Source: Marivivens geojensis
GTDB lineage: Bacteria; Pseudomonadota; Alphaproteobacteria; Rhodobacterales; Rhodobacteraceae
Direction: 5' to 3'
NCBI RefSeq assembly: GCF_023540835.1
Contig: NZ_JALKCU010000001.1
Coordinates: 372,001-436,000, forward strand
DNA length: 64,000 bases
Shown here: in pieces, positions 42,107 to 50,997 of the stretch
Layout: each line of letters begins with the position of its first letter
Numbering within the stretch: position 1 is the stretch's first letter
Translations under genes and position numbers: made by a program
Notes under the pieces: model-generated
What the model was told of the DNA's origin: nothing
The model's input: only the letters and a program-made list of their open reading frames with translations
The model's database searches: none

Positions 42107-44233
42107 TTAGTTCTTTGGGTTTTTCTTAAAACCGCCTTTGGGGTTGCCGCCCTTGAAAGTCGACTTGCGGTCGCCAGAAGGCTTGCCACCAAATTTCTTA
42201 CCAGCTGGTTTGTCACCAAATGTGCGTTTTCCTGCGGGCTTCTTTGCGGTGTCGTCGCCAGCACGCGCACGCGGCTTAGCAAAAGACGGACGATCAACGC
42301 GGCCATCGTCGCGACGCTTCATGTCGTCTTTCTTCCAGCGCGTTTTAATGCGAGGCTCGGACCCAGTTTCGCCTCCGGCGGCAGCTTCGGCCCTGCGAGG
42401 CTTGGATTCTGGTTTGTCGAATTTTGCGGGACGATCAAACTTTACAGGTTTGTCCTTACGCTCTGGACGTTCAAAACGTTCTGGACGAGGCGAACGCTCA
42501 CCACGCTCACCACGCTCACCACGCTCACCACGCTCACCACGCTCACCACGCTCACCACGCTCACCACGCTCGTCGCGACGAGGACGGTCTGATGGGCCGC
42601 CACGATGGGAAGGACGCTCAGGACGGTCTGGACGTGGGCCGCGCGGGCTACGTGCGTCCATTTCTGGTGCTTGGTCCATTACGACCAGCGAAATGCCCTG
42701 TTCGAGGTCAAGGCTTGCGCCTTCGCGCGCAACCATCGCCTTACCAGCTTCTTCCTGAACTTCGACGTAGGTGTCTTTATCGTTGATGCGGATACGGCCA
42801 ATAGCATTCTTGTTCAGACCAGACTGTTTGCACAGCATCGGCAACAGCCAACGCGGTTCAGCGCGTTCGTTGCGACCGATAGACAGCTTGAACCAAACCG
42901 AAGGTCCGAATTCTTGCTTCTTTTTTTCGCGATCTACCGACACGCCGCCGAGCTCTTCAGGTGGGCAGCGGCGTTCTTGATAGAGGCGCAGATAGGCAGC
43001 AGCGACTTGTTCAGGGCTGTATTTCTCTAGCAGTTTGCCGGCGAACGCAGCTTGATCGTCGTTGATGGCTTCGGACCATGCAGGGTGATTGATCAGACGC
43101 TCTTCTTCACGGGCTTGTACAGCCTCGGCGCTTGGCGGTTCTGTCCATTCTGCTTCCAGCTTTGCCCATTTGAGCAAACGGGTGATTTTCATGCGATCAC
43201 GCGGTGTGGCGATCAGCGCGGAAATACCCTTGCGGCCAGCGCGACCAGTACGACCGGAGCGGTGCAATAGGGTTTCAGTGTTTGTCGGCGTTTCAGCGTG
43301 GATCACCAGCTCAAGTCCCGGAAGGTCGATACCACGTGCAGCAACGTCCGTCGCAACGCAGACCTTTGCGCGACCGTCGCGCATCGCTTGCAGTGCGTGT
43401 GTCCGTTCGGTTTGGGTGAGTTCGCCCGAGAGCGACACAACTTGGAAACCTCGGTTTGACAAGCGGGCCGTCAGGCGGGCCACCGCTGCGCGAGTGTTCG
43501 CAAAGATGATGGTGTTGTCGGGGTCATGGAACAAAAGTGCGTTGATGATTGCATGTTCTGAATCATGCGGTGCACAGTTGAGAACCTGATACGAAATGTC
43601 AGAGTGCTGTTGTTCTTTTGAAGAAACTTCGACGCGCAGAGCGTCCTTTTGGAAGTCTTTGGCAAGTTTCGCGATCAGTGGCGGAACGGTTGCGGAGAAC
43701 ATTAGCGTGCGGCGGTCTTCGGGCGCTTCAGCCAGAATGAATTCGAGGTCCTCGCGGAAGCCGAGATCGAGCATTTCGTCCGCTTCGTCCAAGACAACAG
43801 CGCGAGCCATTGTAAGGTCAAGCGCGTTGCGTTGGATGTGGTCGCGAATACGACCAGGGGTGCCGACGACGATGTGCGCTCCCCGTTCGAGAGCACGACG
43901 TTCGTTACGTGGGTCCATGCCACCAACAGCGGACGCAATCACGGCACCCGTTTTCGCGTAGAGCCATTCAAGCTCGCGGCTGACTTGGAATGCAAGTTCA
44001 CGGGTTGGCGCAACAATCAGCGCAACAGGAAGGCCAGCGCGACCCGCGGAGCCGTCTTCGTCCAAAAAGTCGGATGCGATGGCGAGGCCAAAGCCAACTG
44101 TTTTGCCAGAACCAGTACGAGCGGAAACCAGAAGGTCTTTCCCCTCGTATTCGGGATTTAGCACAGCCTCCTGAACATCGGTCAGCGTTGTATACCCACG
44201 CTCGGATAGCGCGGCGGAAATAGTCGGGATCAT
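42107..44233 (-). CDS. DEAD-box RNA helicase with DbpA-type RNA-binding domain
   Basis: A 708-residue DEAD-box helicase of the DeaD/CsdA-like group. Motif I ARTGSGKT, Ia PTRELAFQ, II DEAD, III SAT and VI HRSGRTGRAG are intact. A DbpA-type RNA-binding domain lies at about 460-530 (VWFKLSIGRNERAEPRWLLP). The C-terminal 170 residues are disordered and basic, with eight tandem RGE triplets encoded by a 9-bp DNA repeat. It probably unwinds structured RNA in ribosome assembly or at low temperature. The start at 44233 is where the helicase domain begins; the ribosome-binding site is poor, so an upstream start is possible. Confidence 0.93.
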   Translation of the reverse strand: MIPTISAALSERGYTTLTDVQEAVLNPEYEGKDLLVSARTGSGKTVGFGLAIASDFLDEDGSAGRAGLPVALIVAPTRELAFQVSRELEWLYAKTGAVIASAVGGMDPRNERRALERGAHIVVGTPGRIRDHIQRNALDLTMARAVVLDEADEMLDLGFREDLEFILAEAPEDRRTLMFSATVPPLIAKLAKDFQKDALRVEVSSKEQQHSDISYQVLNCAPHDSEHAIINALLFHDPDNTIIFANTRAAVARLTARLSNRGFQVVSLSGELTQTERTHALQAMRDGRAKVCVATDVAARGIDLPGLELVIHAETPTNTETLLHRSGRTGRAGRKGISALIATPRDRMKITRLLKWAKLEAEWTEPPSAEAVQAREEERLINHPAWSEAINDDQAAFAGKLLEKYSPEQVAAAYLRLYQERRCPPEELGGVSVDREKKKQEFGPSVWFKLSIGRNERAEPRWLLPMLCKQSGLNKNAIGRIRINDKDTYVEVQEEAGKAMVAREGASLDLEQGISLVVMDQAPEMDARSPRGPRPDRPERPSHRGGPSDRPRRDERGERGERGERGERGERGERGERGERSPRPERFERPERKDKPVKFDRPAKFDKPESKPRRAEAAAGGETGSEPRIKTRWKKDDMKRRDDGRVDRPSFAKPRARAGDDTAKKPAGKRTFGDKPAGKKFGGKPSGDRKSTFKGGNPKGGFKKNPKN
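42496..42567. repeat. Eight perfect tandem copies of a 9-bp unit
   Basis: The unit GCTCACCAC is repeated eight times without change inside the helicase gene, encoding RGE repeats on the minus strand. Being a multiple of three, copy changes keep the frame and would alter the length of the basic/acidic tail. Confidence 0.95.
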
Positions 44234-44340
44234 CAGGGAGGCTTTCAAAAAAGGTCGAAGGTGGCCGTCTACACGGGCAGACACGCTAAGTATATAGCAA
44301 ATATGTTGGCTCTGCTATGACCTGTCGGTATGGATAACAC

Positions 44341-45039
44341 ATGAAACTATTTGTCGGCCTCGGAAATCCGGGTGTGAAATACGCCCAAAATCGTCACAAC
44401 ATCGGCTTTATGGCCGTGGACCGTATCGCAAGCGATCACGGGTTTTCGCCGTGGCGCGCCAAATTTCAAGGTCAAACGAGCGAAGGGCGGTTGGGCTCCG
44501 AAAAGGTTATCCTGTTGAAACCGGACACGTTTATGAACCTGTCGGGCCAGTCTGTTGGCGAGGCGATGCGGTTTCACAAGCTCACACCCCAAGATGTAGT
44601 CGTGTTCCACGATGAACTCGATCTTGCGCCGAGCAAGTGTCGTTTGAAGACGGGGGGTGGTCATGCGGGCCACAATGGACTTCGTTCGATCCATCAACAT
44701 ATCGGCGAAGCCTATGATCGCGTTCGGCTTGGTATCGGGCACCCTGGGCACAAAGATCGTGTAGCTGGCTATGTCCTGTCGGATTTTGCGAAAGCAGAAC
44801 AGGATTGGCTCGATGATATGATGCGTGGAATCAGTGACGGGGCGGGCGCTCTGGCGGAGGGTGATGGCCCTAAATTTCTAAATGCCGTTGCATTACGTGT
44901 TGCCCCGCCTCGCTCTGGTACTGGGACGGCTCAAGCTCCGAAAACGAAAAATAAGCCAGAAAAGCTCGTCAAAAATGAGCCGACTGTTGAAGAAGATACC
45001 CGTAGCCCGATGGAAAAGTTGGTGGATAGGTTCAGATGA
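44341..45039 (+). CDS. pth: Peptidyl-tRNA hydrolase with C-terminal extension
   Basis: A 232-residue Pth that recycles peptidyl-tRNA. Signature stretches [18 protein letters not shown] and [13 protein letters not shown] contain the catalytic residues (Asn and His of the first, Asn of the second), and FHDELDL carries the catalytic Asp. The family core is near 190 residues; here a charged, lysine-rich tail of about 40 residues is added, as in other Rhodobacterales. Its stop overlaps the next start by 4 bases. Confidence 0.96.
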   Translation: MKLFVGLGNPGVKYAQNRHNIGFMAVDRIASDHGFSPWRAKFQGQTSEGRLGSEKVILLKPDTFMNLSGQSVGEAMRFHKLTPQDVVVFHDELDLAPSKCRLKTGGGHAGHNGLRSIHQHIGEAYDRVRLGIGHPGHKDRVAGYVLSDFAKAEQDWLDDMMRGISDGAGALAEGDGPKFLNAVALRVAPPRSGTGTAQAPKTKNKPEKLVKNEPTVEEDTRSPMEKLVDRFR

Positions 45040-46067
45040 CAGGTCGCTTGCACGAGGCACTCTTGGCGCAGGCGCAGGCCTGCGAGGCTCTTGGGTCATC
45101 GTTGACCGCGAATCTACTGAACTTGTTGGCCGAAAGGCTAACACCGAATTCCCCGCTCACCGCGCGTTTGTTTAATTGGCCGGGTGATATGGGACCATCT
45201 GCAGATTCCGTCCCTTTGCGGTTCGCGGGGGCGTTGAACGAGCTTCGCATGCTGGGGCGCTGCGGGTTGGAAGACGCCTACGAAAACTACGCGACCGATC
45301 CGGATGCGCTTTGGCTGGCTGTTGAGCGTGCTTTGACCGAAGAAGCCCCTTTTATATCGACCTTTATCGATAGTCCTCCGCAAACAAATGAAGTACGCCG
45401 CTCTGCCGTTCTCATTGCGGTGTCACATTGGCTGACAAAGCGGTTCAAACTCCCGATGAACGTTTTCGAAATCGGTGCGAGCGCTGGGTTGAACCTTATG
45501 TGGGATAAGTTCGCTTTGTATTTGGGAGAAACCGTCTACGGCGACGACGATAGTCCCGTTCGGTTGGCTCCTGAATGGACAGGCCCCTTTCCGCCGAGGT
45601 CAGACCTGCGGATATTAGATCGTCGTGGCGTGGACCTGAGCCCGATTGATGTCCAGAACCCCCTAGATCGGTTGCGCCTCAAGTCTTACATCTGGCCTGA
45701 TCAATTCGAGCGCGTGGCACTCACAGAGGCAGCAATCAGGCTGTGTGATGTCAGCGTCGAACAGGGCGATGCAGTTGAGTGGTTGAACGCTTCTCTTCAA
45801 ACGAGATGCGGCACACTGACGATGGTATACTCGACCGTGGCTTGGCAGTATTTGCCTGCCGATGCCCAAGAGCGTGGACGGTCGATTATCGAAACTGTTG
45901 GTCGTGCGGCGACTGCAGAAAGTCCGCTTGCATGGTTCCAGATGGAAGCGGACGGTCAAAGCGGAAGCGCAGGCCTGACGTTGCGCATTTGGCCGGGAGA
46001 ACTGCGGTTCAAAATGGGGCGAGTTGATTTTCACGGCCGCTGGGTTAAATGGACGCCACCTGTGTGA
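45036..46067 (+). CDS. DUF2332 protein
   Basis: A 343-residue protein of the DUF2332 family. The marks are the N-terminal helical region ([20 protein letters not shown]), [14 protein letters not shown], and [17 protein letters not shown], which resembles the glycine-rich loop of a SAM-dependent methyltransferase; [13 protein letters not shown] follows. No activity is established for the family. It is coupled to pth by an ATGA overlap and followed 10 bases later by the DUF2237 gene, so the three form an operon. Confidence 0.9.
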   Translation: MTGRLHEALLAQAQACEALGSSLTANLLNLLAERLTPNSPLTARLFNWPGDMGPSADSVPLRFAGALNELRMLGRCGLEDAYENYATDPDALWLAVERALTEEAPFISTFIDSPPQTNEVRRSAVLIAVSHWLTKRFKLPMNVFEIGASAGLNLMWDKFALYLGETVYGDDDSPVRLAPEWTGPFPPRSDLRILDRRGVDLSPIDVQNPLDRLRLKSYIWPDQFERVALTEAAIRLCDVSVEQGDAVEWLNASLQTRCGTLTMVYSTVAWQYLPADAQERGRSIIETVGRAATAESPLAWFQMEADGQSGSAGLTLRIWPGELRFKMGRVDFHGRWVKWTPPV

Positions 46068-46077
46068 TGAGGCGTAA

Positions 46078-46452
46078 ATGACCCAAATGGACCAATCTAT
46101 TAATGTATACGGTGCGCCGCTTATTTCGTGCTCTACCGATCCGCTGACTGGATTTTTCCGCGACGGATTCTGCAATACGTGTGATCAGGACCAAGGGAGT
46201 CACACCGTTTGCGCTGTTATGACGGATGAATTTCTCGCGTTTTCGAAATACGTTGGGAATGACCTGTCGACACCAAGGCCTGAGTTCAATTTCGCAGGAC
46301 TGAAAGCTGGCGATCAATGGTGCCTTTGCGCTGGACGCTTCTTGCAAGCTGCAGACGAGGGATGCGCTCCGTTGGTCAATCTCAATGCCACGCACATGCG
46401 GGCGCTTGAGATTGTGCCTTTAGCTGTCCTAGAGGCTCACTCCGCCGCTTGA
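46078..46452 (+). CDS. DUF2237 protein
   Basis: A 124-residue protein that matches the DUF2237 family over its whole length: NVYGAPLISCS, DPLTGFFRDGFC, SHTVCAVMTDEFLAFS, GNDLSTPRPEFNFAGL, GDQWCLCAGRFLQA and LNATHMRALEIVPL. Several cysteines (CS, FCNTC, VCAV, WCLC) are conserved in the family and could bind a metal. The function is unknown. Its last 16 bases overlap the convergent membrane LuxR gene. Confidence 0.92.
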   Translation: MTQMDQSINVYGAPLISCSTDPLTGFFRDGFCNTCDQDQGSHTVCAVMTDEFLAFSKYVGNDLSTPRPEFNFAGLKAGDQWCLCAGRFLQAADEGCAPLVNLNATHMRALEIVPLAVLEAHSAA

Positions 46453-46940
46453 ATGGGAACAGCAAAAGCTGTCTCGTCCAACAGATCATCAATAAAAAGA
46501 CTGAGAAGCTGAGGCCGCCCGGTAACGCCGGCCTTCCTGTAAATTGCATTTGTCTGCGCCTTAACGGTGCCCTCTGAGGTATTGCGTAGCGCGGCGATTT
46601 CAGCGGTATTCAGTCCTTTGATCGCAAACAAAGCAACGTCTTGTTCTGCCGCCGTAAGGCCCCATGACTCGAACCGTTCGTGCATGAGTTCCATAAAAGC
46701 ACCCGATGCCGCGCGTAGACGTGTTTCCGCCAACCGAGCGCGCGCCGAAGATCGTCGCAAGATGACCGCACCAAAACCGACACCGATCAAAAGGCCGAAT
46801 GCAGCGCCAAGCTCAATATATTCCGAGACTTGCCATGAAAATGCAGCAACGCCAAAGACCGACGACAGGATGTTCCATAGGAAGAAGGTGGCGCAAATAA
46901 TTTGCACCACAAGGACAGCTGTGACTGCCCGCTTGTCCAT
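46437..46940 (-). CDS. Membrane-anchored LuxR-type HTH regulator
   Basis: A 167-residue protein with two N-terminal membrane segments (about 6-28 and 42-62), a short linker and a C-terminal GerE/LuxR-type HTH (LTAAEQDVALFAIKGLNTAE, then IAALRNTSEGTVKAQTNAIYRKAG). There is no receiver or autoinducer-binding domain. Such membrane LuxR proteins may sense envelope conditions directly. It lies 18 bases downstream of two secreted PepSY-like genes on the same strand, so all three may form a regulatory-plus-effector unit. Confidence 0.88.
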   Translation of the reverse strand: MDKRAVTAVLVVQIICATFFLWNILSSVFGVAAFSWQVSEYIELGAAFGLLIGVGFGAVILRRSSARARLAETRLRAASGAFMELMHERFESWGLTAAEQDVALFAIKGLNTAEIAALRNTSEGTVKAQTNAIYRKAGVTGRPQLLSLFIDDLLDETAFAVPIQAAE

Positions 46941-46958
46941 TAATTGGCACCTATCCCG

Positions 46959-47438
46959 TTAATCATCGTCGTCCTTATCGTCTCCACTATCTTCGTTGTC
47001 TTTGCTATCGTTATCGTCGCCACCTCGATTACGGCCACGATCACGATCATCGTCAGAGCTATCTTCGTCCTCGTCATCTTCTCGATCATCGTCATTTCCG
47101 TGTCTGTCGTGATCGTCCTCGGATTCGACTTCTTCGAGGTCAGCAATGCGGGGGATGATGGTCATATTGGATCGTTTGCTTTCGCCGATCGCACGCCAAT
47201 AGTCCCTCAGCAGTTCGCCTGTGGTGGGGTTAAACACCAGTTCTCTTTCGTGGGTTTGATTGCGTGCGACGACTCTTACGCGGCCTAAAAGGGTGCGATT
47301 TACCACGATGTCGGTATAGCCCTGCTCTTGCAGCTGCGTCACGATGCTGTCTTGGATCGACTGCGCATGCACAGGCGCACCAAACGCCAAAAGGGCGCTT
47401 GTGATCATAATCGAAAGAGATTTGGTCCCGAATTTCAT
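46959..47438 (-). CDS. Secreted PepSY-like protein with Asp-rich tail (1)
   Basis: A 159-residue protein. A signal peptide ends near AHA (residues 1-26). The domain at about 27-85 is PepSY-like: a helix IVTQLQEQGYTDIVV, beta strands, and the typical ELVFNPTTGELL turn. The remaining 60 residues are almost only Asp, Glu, Ser, Arg and Asn, and would be disordered and strongly acidic, as in calcium- or metal-binding tails. The start at 47438 is where the signal peptide begins; an in-frame extension upstream looks unreal. It is paralogous to the next gene upstream on the minus strand. Confidence 0.82.
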   Translation of the reverse strand: MKFGTKSLSIMITSALLAFGAPVHAQSIQDSIVTQLQEQGYTDIVVNRTLLGRVRVVARNQTHERELVFNPTTGELLRDYWRAIGESKRSNMTIIPRIADLEEVESEDDHDRHGNDDDREDDEDEDSSDDDRDRGRNRGGDDNDSKDNEDSGDDKDDDD

Positions 47439-47498
47439 TTTTTCACCAGAAGGGGGTTCTGACAAAATGCCAGAACCCAATCATGTTAGCATGAAGCG

Positions 47499-47927
47499 TT
47501 ACGAGTCGTCATTGCTGTCGTCGTCACTATCGTCACGGCTTTCGTCGTGGTCATCATTGTGATCATCGTCGTCATGACCGCGGCCGTGGTGACCACCATT
47601 CCGACCGTGATCGTCGTTTAGATCATGCGAAGGGCCGTCATCGCTTCCACGAACCCTACCCGAGGCGCCACCTTCACCATCGCGTTCAGTTCGAGTTCTG
47701 ACTTCGCTCGATATCTCTGCGCCTGTCGCTCGGTCATATACAACTTCGTACTTCATGCCATCACGATAGGCTTCGACTTTGACCGTGCTTGTGGAGTCAT
47801 AGATTTCAATGCCTGTGAAGCCACCATCTTGGTAAGCAGCGATGATGTTGTCGATCAGTGGATCGGCTTTGACGGTTAGTGTGGATGCGGCAATCAAAAT
47901 CGCAGCGGCAAAGGTTATCTTTTTCAT
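47499..47927 (-). CDS. Secreted PepSY-like protein with Asp/His-rich tail (2)
   Basis: A 142-residue paralogue of the neighbouring gene. Residues 1-21 are a signal peptide (ending VKA). The domain at 22-75 shares the pattern of its partner: DNIIAAYQDGGFTGIEI, a kVEAyrDG strand and VYDRATGAEI. The tail from about 85 is rich in Asp, His, Gly and Ser (GRNGGHHGRGHDDDDHND), which suggests divalent-metal binding. No characterised relative comes to mind. It starts the presumed three-gene unit ending in the membrane LuxR regulator. Confidence 0.82.
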   Translation of the reverse strand: MKKITFAAAILIAASTLTVKADPLIDNIIAAYQDGGFTGIEIYDSTSTVKVEAYRDGMKYEVVYDRATGAEISSEVRTRTERDGEGGASGRVRGSDDGPSHDLNDDHGRNGGHHGRGHDDDDHNDDHDESRDDSDDDSNDDS

Positions 47928-48067
47928 AATACTCTCCCTAATTAACGGTAATCCGTGGAGGCAGCGTCGCCTGAAAAATGACCGTCGATCTATCCGCGCA
48001 GAGTTTATTCCAGACTAATGATCCATAGGTTGTATGGCTATAAACCAGAGTTTATGTGCCGAAAAAC

Positions 48068-48093
48068 AAAACCCCGCACGATGGCGGGGTTTT
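48068..48093 (-). terminator. Rho-independent terminator of trpB
   Basis: AAAACCCCGC and GCGGGGTTTT form a 10-base stem around a 6-base loop; on the minus strand the stem ends in a T-tract (TTTTGTTTTTC). It lies 25 bases past the trpB stop. Confidence 0.88.
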
Positions 48094-48117
48094 GATTCAT
48101 CACGATGTTGCAGTCAC

Positions 48118-49374
48118 TTAGTCGCTGTTGCGACCTTCGTTGCCACTGGTCATATCGACCCCTAGGTGGCGCGCAACGGTAAAGATGTCTTTGTCGCCAC
48201 GACCACACATGTTCATCACGATGATATGGTCCTTGGGCAGAGTCGGTGCGATTTTCATCACGTGAGCCAAAGCATGGGAAGGTTCCAGGGCAGGAATGAT
48301 GCCTTCGGTGCGGCACGAGAACTGGAATGCTTCGAGCGCTTCTTTGTCGGTAATCGAAACATATTTTGCACGACCGATGTCATGCAGCCAAGCATGCTCT
48401 GGCCCGATGCCCGGATAGTCCAAGCCAGCGGAAATCGAGAAACCTTCGAGGATCTGACCATCCTCATCTTGGAGAAGATAGGTGCGGTTGCCATGCAGGA
48501 CGCCCGGACGACCGCCTGTCAGAGACGCGCAATGCTCCATTTTTTCGTTCACGCCCTTGCCACCAGCTTCGACGCCGATGATGTTGACCGATGGATCATC
48601 GAGGAACGGGTAGAACAGACCCATAGCGTTCGAGCCACCCCCGATCGCGGCAATCACGGTGTCGGGCAGTCGGCCTTCACCTTCTTGCTCTGGCAGCTGC
48701 CAGCGAACTTCTTTGCCTATGATCGATTGGAAATCGCGGACCATCGCAGGATAAGGGTGAGGACCAGCAACGGTACCGATGCAGTAGAATGTATCTTCGA
48801 CGTTGGTGACCCAATCCCGAAGCGCATCGTTCATTGCGTCTTTCAGTGTGCCACGGCCGGATGTCACTGGAATAACCTCGGCGCCAAGCAGCTTCATGCG
48901 GAACACGTTCGGCTGCTGACGTTCAACGTCATGCGCTCCCATGTAAACCACGCATTTCAGACCAAATTTTGCGCACACGGTTGCCGTTGCGACACCGTGC
49001 TGACCTGCGCCAGTTTCAGCGATGATCCGCGATTTACCCATGCGGCGGGCAAGGATGATCTGACCCAGCACGTTGTTGATTTTGTGCGCGCCAGTGTGGT
49101 TCAGCTCGTCACGCTTGAGGTAGATTTTCGCGCCACCCAGCTCTTCAGTCATGCGGCTCGCAAAATAGAGCGGGGAGGGGCGGCCGACGTAGTGTTTCCA
49201 CAGATCGTCCATCTCGGCCCAGAAGGTCGCATCGGTTTTTGCTTTTTCGTACTCAGCCTGCAGATCAAGGATCAGTGGCATAAGCGTTTCAGCAACGAAC
49301 CGCCCGCCGAAATTGCCAAAGCGGCCTTGTTCGTCCGGACCGTTCATAAAGCTGTTGAATAGATCGTCTGCCAT
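48118..49374 (-). CDS. trpB: Tryptophan synthase beta chain
   Basis: A 418-residue PLP enzyme that joins indole and serine to give tryptophan. The PLP lysine is in [28 protein letters not shown] binds the cofactor phosphate; TGRPSPL-like GRPSPLYFA is also present. The start at 49374 is the ATG of MADDLFNSF, the family N-terminus. It follows trpF by 66 bases; trpA is not beside it in the window. Confidence 0.97.
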   Translation of the reverse strand: MADDLFNSFMNGPDEQGRFGNFGGRFVAETLMPLILDLQAEYEKAKTDATFWAEMDDLWKHYVGRPSPLYFASRMTEELGGAKIYLKRDELNHTGAHKINNVLGQIILARRMGKSRIIAETGAGQHGVATATVCAKFGLKCVVYMGAHDVERQQPNVFRMKLLGAEVIPVTSGRGTLKDAMNDALRDWVTNVEDTFYCIGTVAGPHPYPAMVRDFQSIIGKEVRWQLPEQEGEGRLPDTVIAAIGGGSNAMGLFYPFLDDPSVNIIGVEAGGKGVNEKMEHCASLTGGRPGVLHGNRTYLLQDEDGQILEGFSISAGLDYPGIGPEHAWLHDIGRAKYVSITDKEALEAFQFSCRTEGIIPALEPSHALAHVMKIAPTLPKDHIIVMNMCGRGDKDIFTVARHLGVDMTSGNEGRNSD

Positions 49375-49440
49375 CGTGGCCTCCCCGAAGTTCAGCAGAA
49401 CAGTTAGCGCCAATGCGCTAAGGGGTAAAGGGAGGAACCG

Positions 49441-50082
49441 TTACGCTTGTGCTGCCGCGATAAATGCACGGATTTTTTCGGCATCTTTTACGCCAGGTGC
49501 GGATTCGACACCGGACGATACATCCACCTGACGGGCGCCTGTCATATCGATGGCCTGCGCGACGTTGTCAGCATTCAAGCCGCCCGCCAGCATCCATGGA
49601 CGGGTCCAATATTTGCGCCGCACTATTTTCCAGTCCCATGCTGCACCATTGCCGCCTGGACGATCGGAGTCTTTCGGCTGTTTCGGCTCAACGAGAATCT
49701 GGTCGGCGACTTGGGCATAGAGGTCGATCTGAACCAGATCATCTGGCGACGAAATGCCGATAGCCTTCATAACAGGCAGACCATAGCGCTCTCGAACTTC
49801 GGTCACGCGCTCTGGGCTTTCTTTGCCGTGAAGCTGCAACATATCGAGCGGCACTTTGGCTGTCAGTTCATCCAAAAATGCATCGCTCGCATCAACAACG
49901 AGCGCCACTTTTGCAACGCCAAGCGGGACCTCTAGTGCCAAGGCTGCAGCTTCGTCGATGGTCACATTACGCGGGCTCTTCGTAAAGAATACAAATCCGA
50001 GGTAAGCCGCTCCAGCATCGCAGGCGACCTGAATGCTAGCCGCATCGCGCAGCCCGCAAATTTTCACTCTGACATCAGGCAT
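49441..50082 (-). CDS. trpF: Phosphoribosylanthranilate isomerase
   Basis: A 213-residue TIM-barrel enzyme of tryptophan synthesis. Seen: [13 protein letters not shown] (catalytic Cys), [23 protein letters not shown], and [15 protein letters not shown] at the phosphate-binding end. It starts 2 bases after lapA and lies just before trpB, a Rhodobacteraceae arrangement in which these two trp genes are apart from the trpEGDC set. Confidence 0.96.
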   Translation of the reverse strand: MPDVRVKICGLRDAASIQVACDAGAAYLGFVFFTKSPRNVTIDEAAALALEVPLGVAKVALVVDASDAFLDELTAKVPLDMLQLHGKESPERVTEVRERYGLPVMKAIGISSPDDLVQIDLYAQVADQILVEPKQPKDSDRPGGNGAAWDWKIVRRKYWTRPWMLAGGLNADNVAQAIDMTGARQVDVSSGVESAPGVKDAEKIRAFIAAAQA

Positions 50083-50084
50083 AA

Positions 50085-50432
50085 TTAAGAACGTTCGAGC
50101 AGTTGAAGAACGTCGTCCTTCCCGTCGCCATCCGCATCGCGGAGACGATCCAATTCACGGCGAAGCTGTTTTGCTTCTTTGCCGCGTGCACGGGCTTCGG
50201 AGCGGGTTTTGTGCTCACGCAACCACTCCCAAAGGAAGCCGATGAGTAAGCCAACACCGACGCCTAGGAAAATCGCGATAAACAGAGGGACCTGAACGGT
50301 CGGCGCTACGCCGATGAAGTCAGCGAGCAAGTTCGGCATCGCGTGGATCGTCACGATGTCACGATTTGCCAAACCAACAAGCACAAGACAAAGGGCAACA
50401 ATGCCCCAAAAGGCGTAGCGAAGCGTTTTCAT
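50085..50432 (-). CDS. lapA: LapA/DUF1049-family membrane protein
   Basis: A 115-residue inner-membrane protein with two hydrophobic segments (about 7-22 and 47-72) and a C-terminal basic coiled coil ([17 protein letters not shown]). It fits the LapA (DUF1049) family, which in E. coli pairs with LapB in lipopolysaccharide assembly control. Here lapB is not present. Its place between ihfB and trpF is common in Rhodobacterales. The gene starts 9 bases after ihfB. Confidence 0.85.
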   Translation of the reverse strand: MKTLRYAFWGIVALCLVLVGLANRDIVTIHAMPNLLADFIGVAPTVQVPLFIAIFLGVGVGLLIGFLWEWLREHKTRSEARARGKEAKQLRRELDRLRDADGDGKDDVLQLLERS

Positions 50433-50441
50433 TCTGTTCTC

Positions 50442-50723
50442 TTATTCGTCGTTCAGTCGATCGCGCAGCAGCTTGCCGGTCTTAAAGAACGGTACGTGCT
50501 TTTCTTCGACGTCGACAGATTCGCCGGTGCGCGGGTTACGGCCCGTTCTCGCATCGCGCTTCTTAACAGAGAATGCGCCGAAACCGCGCAGCTCTACCCG
50601 ATGACCATCGGCCATCGCTTCGGTGATTGTGTCAAAGACCGTGTTCACGATCTTCTCTACGTCACGCTGGTAGAGGTGAGGATTTTCGTCGGCGATCTTT
50701 TGGATCAGTTCTGACCTGATCAT
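50442..50723 (-). CDS. ihfB: Integration host factor, beta subunit
   Basis: A 93-residue HU/IHF-fold DNA-bending protein. The IHF-beta pattern [17 protein letters not shown] starts the protein, and [17 protein letters not shown] followed by [10 protein letters not shown] forms the DNA-intercalating arm. It bends DNA for recombination and sigma-54 or other promoters. It lies 274 bases downstream of rpsA, with a terminator for rpsA in between, so ihfB probably has its own promoter in the 50724-50940 stretch. Confidence 0.95.
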   Translation of the reverse strand: MIRSELIQKIADENPHLYQRDVEKIVNTVFDTITEAMADGHRVELRGFGAFSVKKRDARTGRNPRTGESVDVEEKHVPFFKTGKLLRDRLNDE

Positions 50724-50942
50724 AGGCGTGGACCCCCCGGGTATGAAACAGACGGCAGGTTCACCCTGCTCACAGGACGACTATAGGAAAACAGAACCCA
50801 TCGGGGAATAGCCGTCATGGGGTGTAAATCGCGAAAATTGCATCAATTTCGGGCCTTTGGCAGGTGATTGAGGGAATTCGATGATGAGTTGCAGTCTTTG
50901 ATCAGACGCTGCAATGCAGCACTGATGCAGCGATTCGCCAAA

Positions 50943-50974
50943 GAAAAACCCCGCTGCCTTTCGACAGCGGGGTT
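50943..50974 (-). terminator. Rho-independent terminator of rpsA
   Basis: AACCCCGCTG and CAGCGGGGTT form a perfect 10-base stem with an 8-base loop, and the minus-strand product ends in GGTTTTTCTT. It lies 24 bases past the rpsA stop. Confidence 0.9.
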
Positions 50975-50997
50975 CATTCGTTCACTCAAAAGGGGAC

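Noticed and set aside
42496-42567. CRISPR-like repeat array
   Set aside because: The units are directly joined 9-mers without spacers and lie in a coding gene.
42424-42786. Plus-strand frame with His-His-Ala repeats opposite the helicase
   Set aside because: It is produced by the 9-bp tandem repeat of the helicase gene and has no ribosome-binding site.
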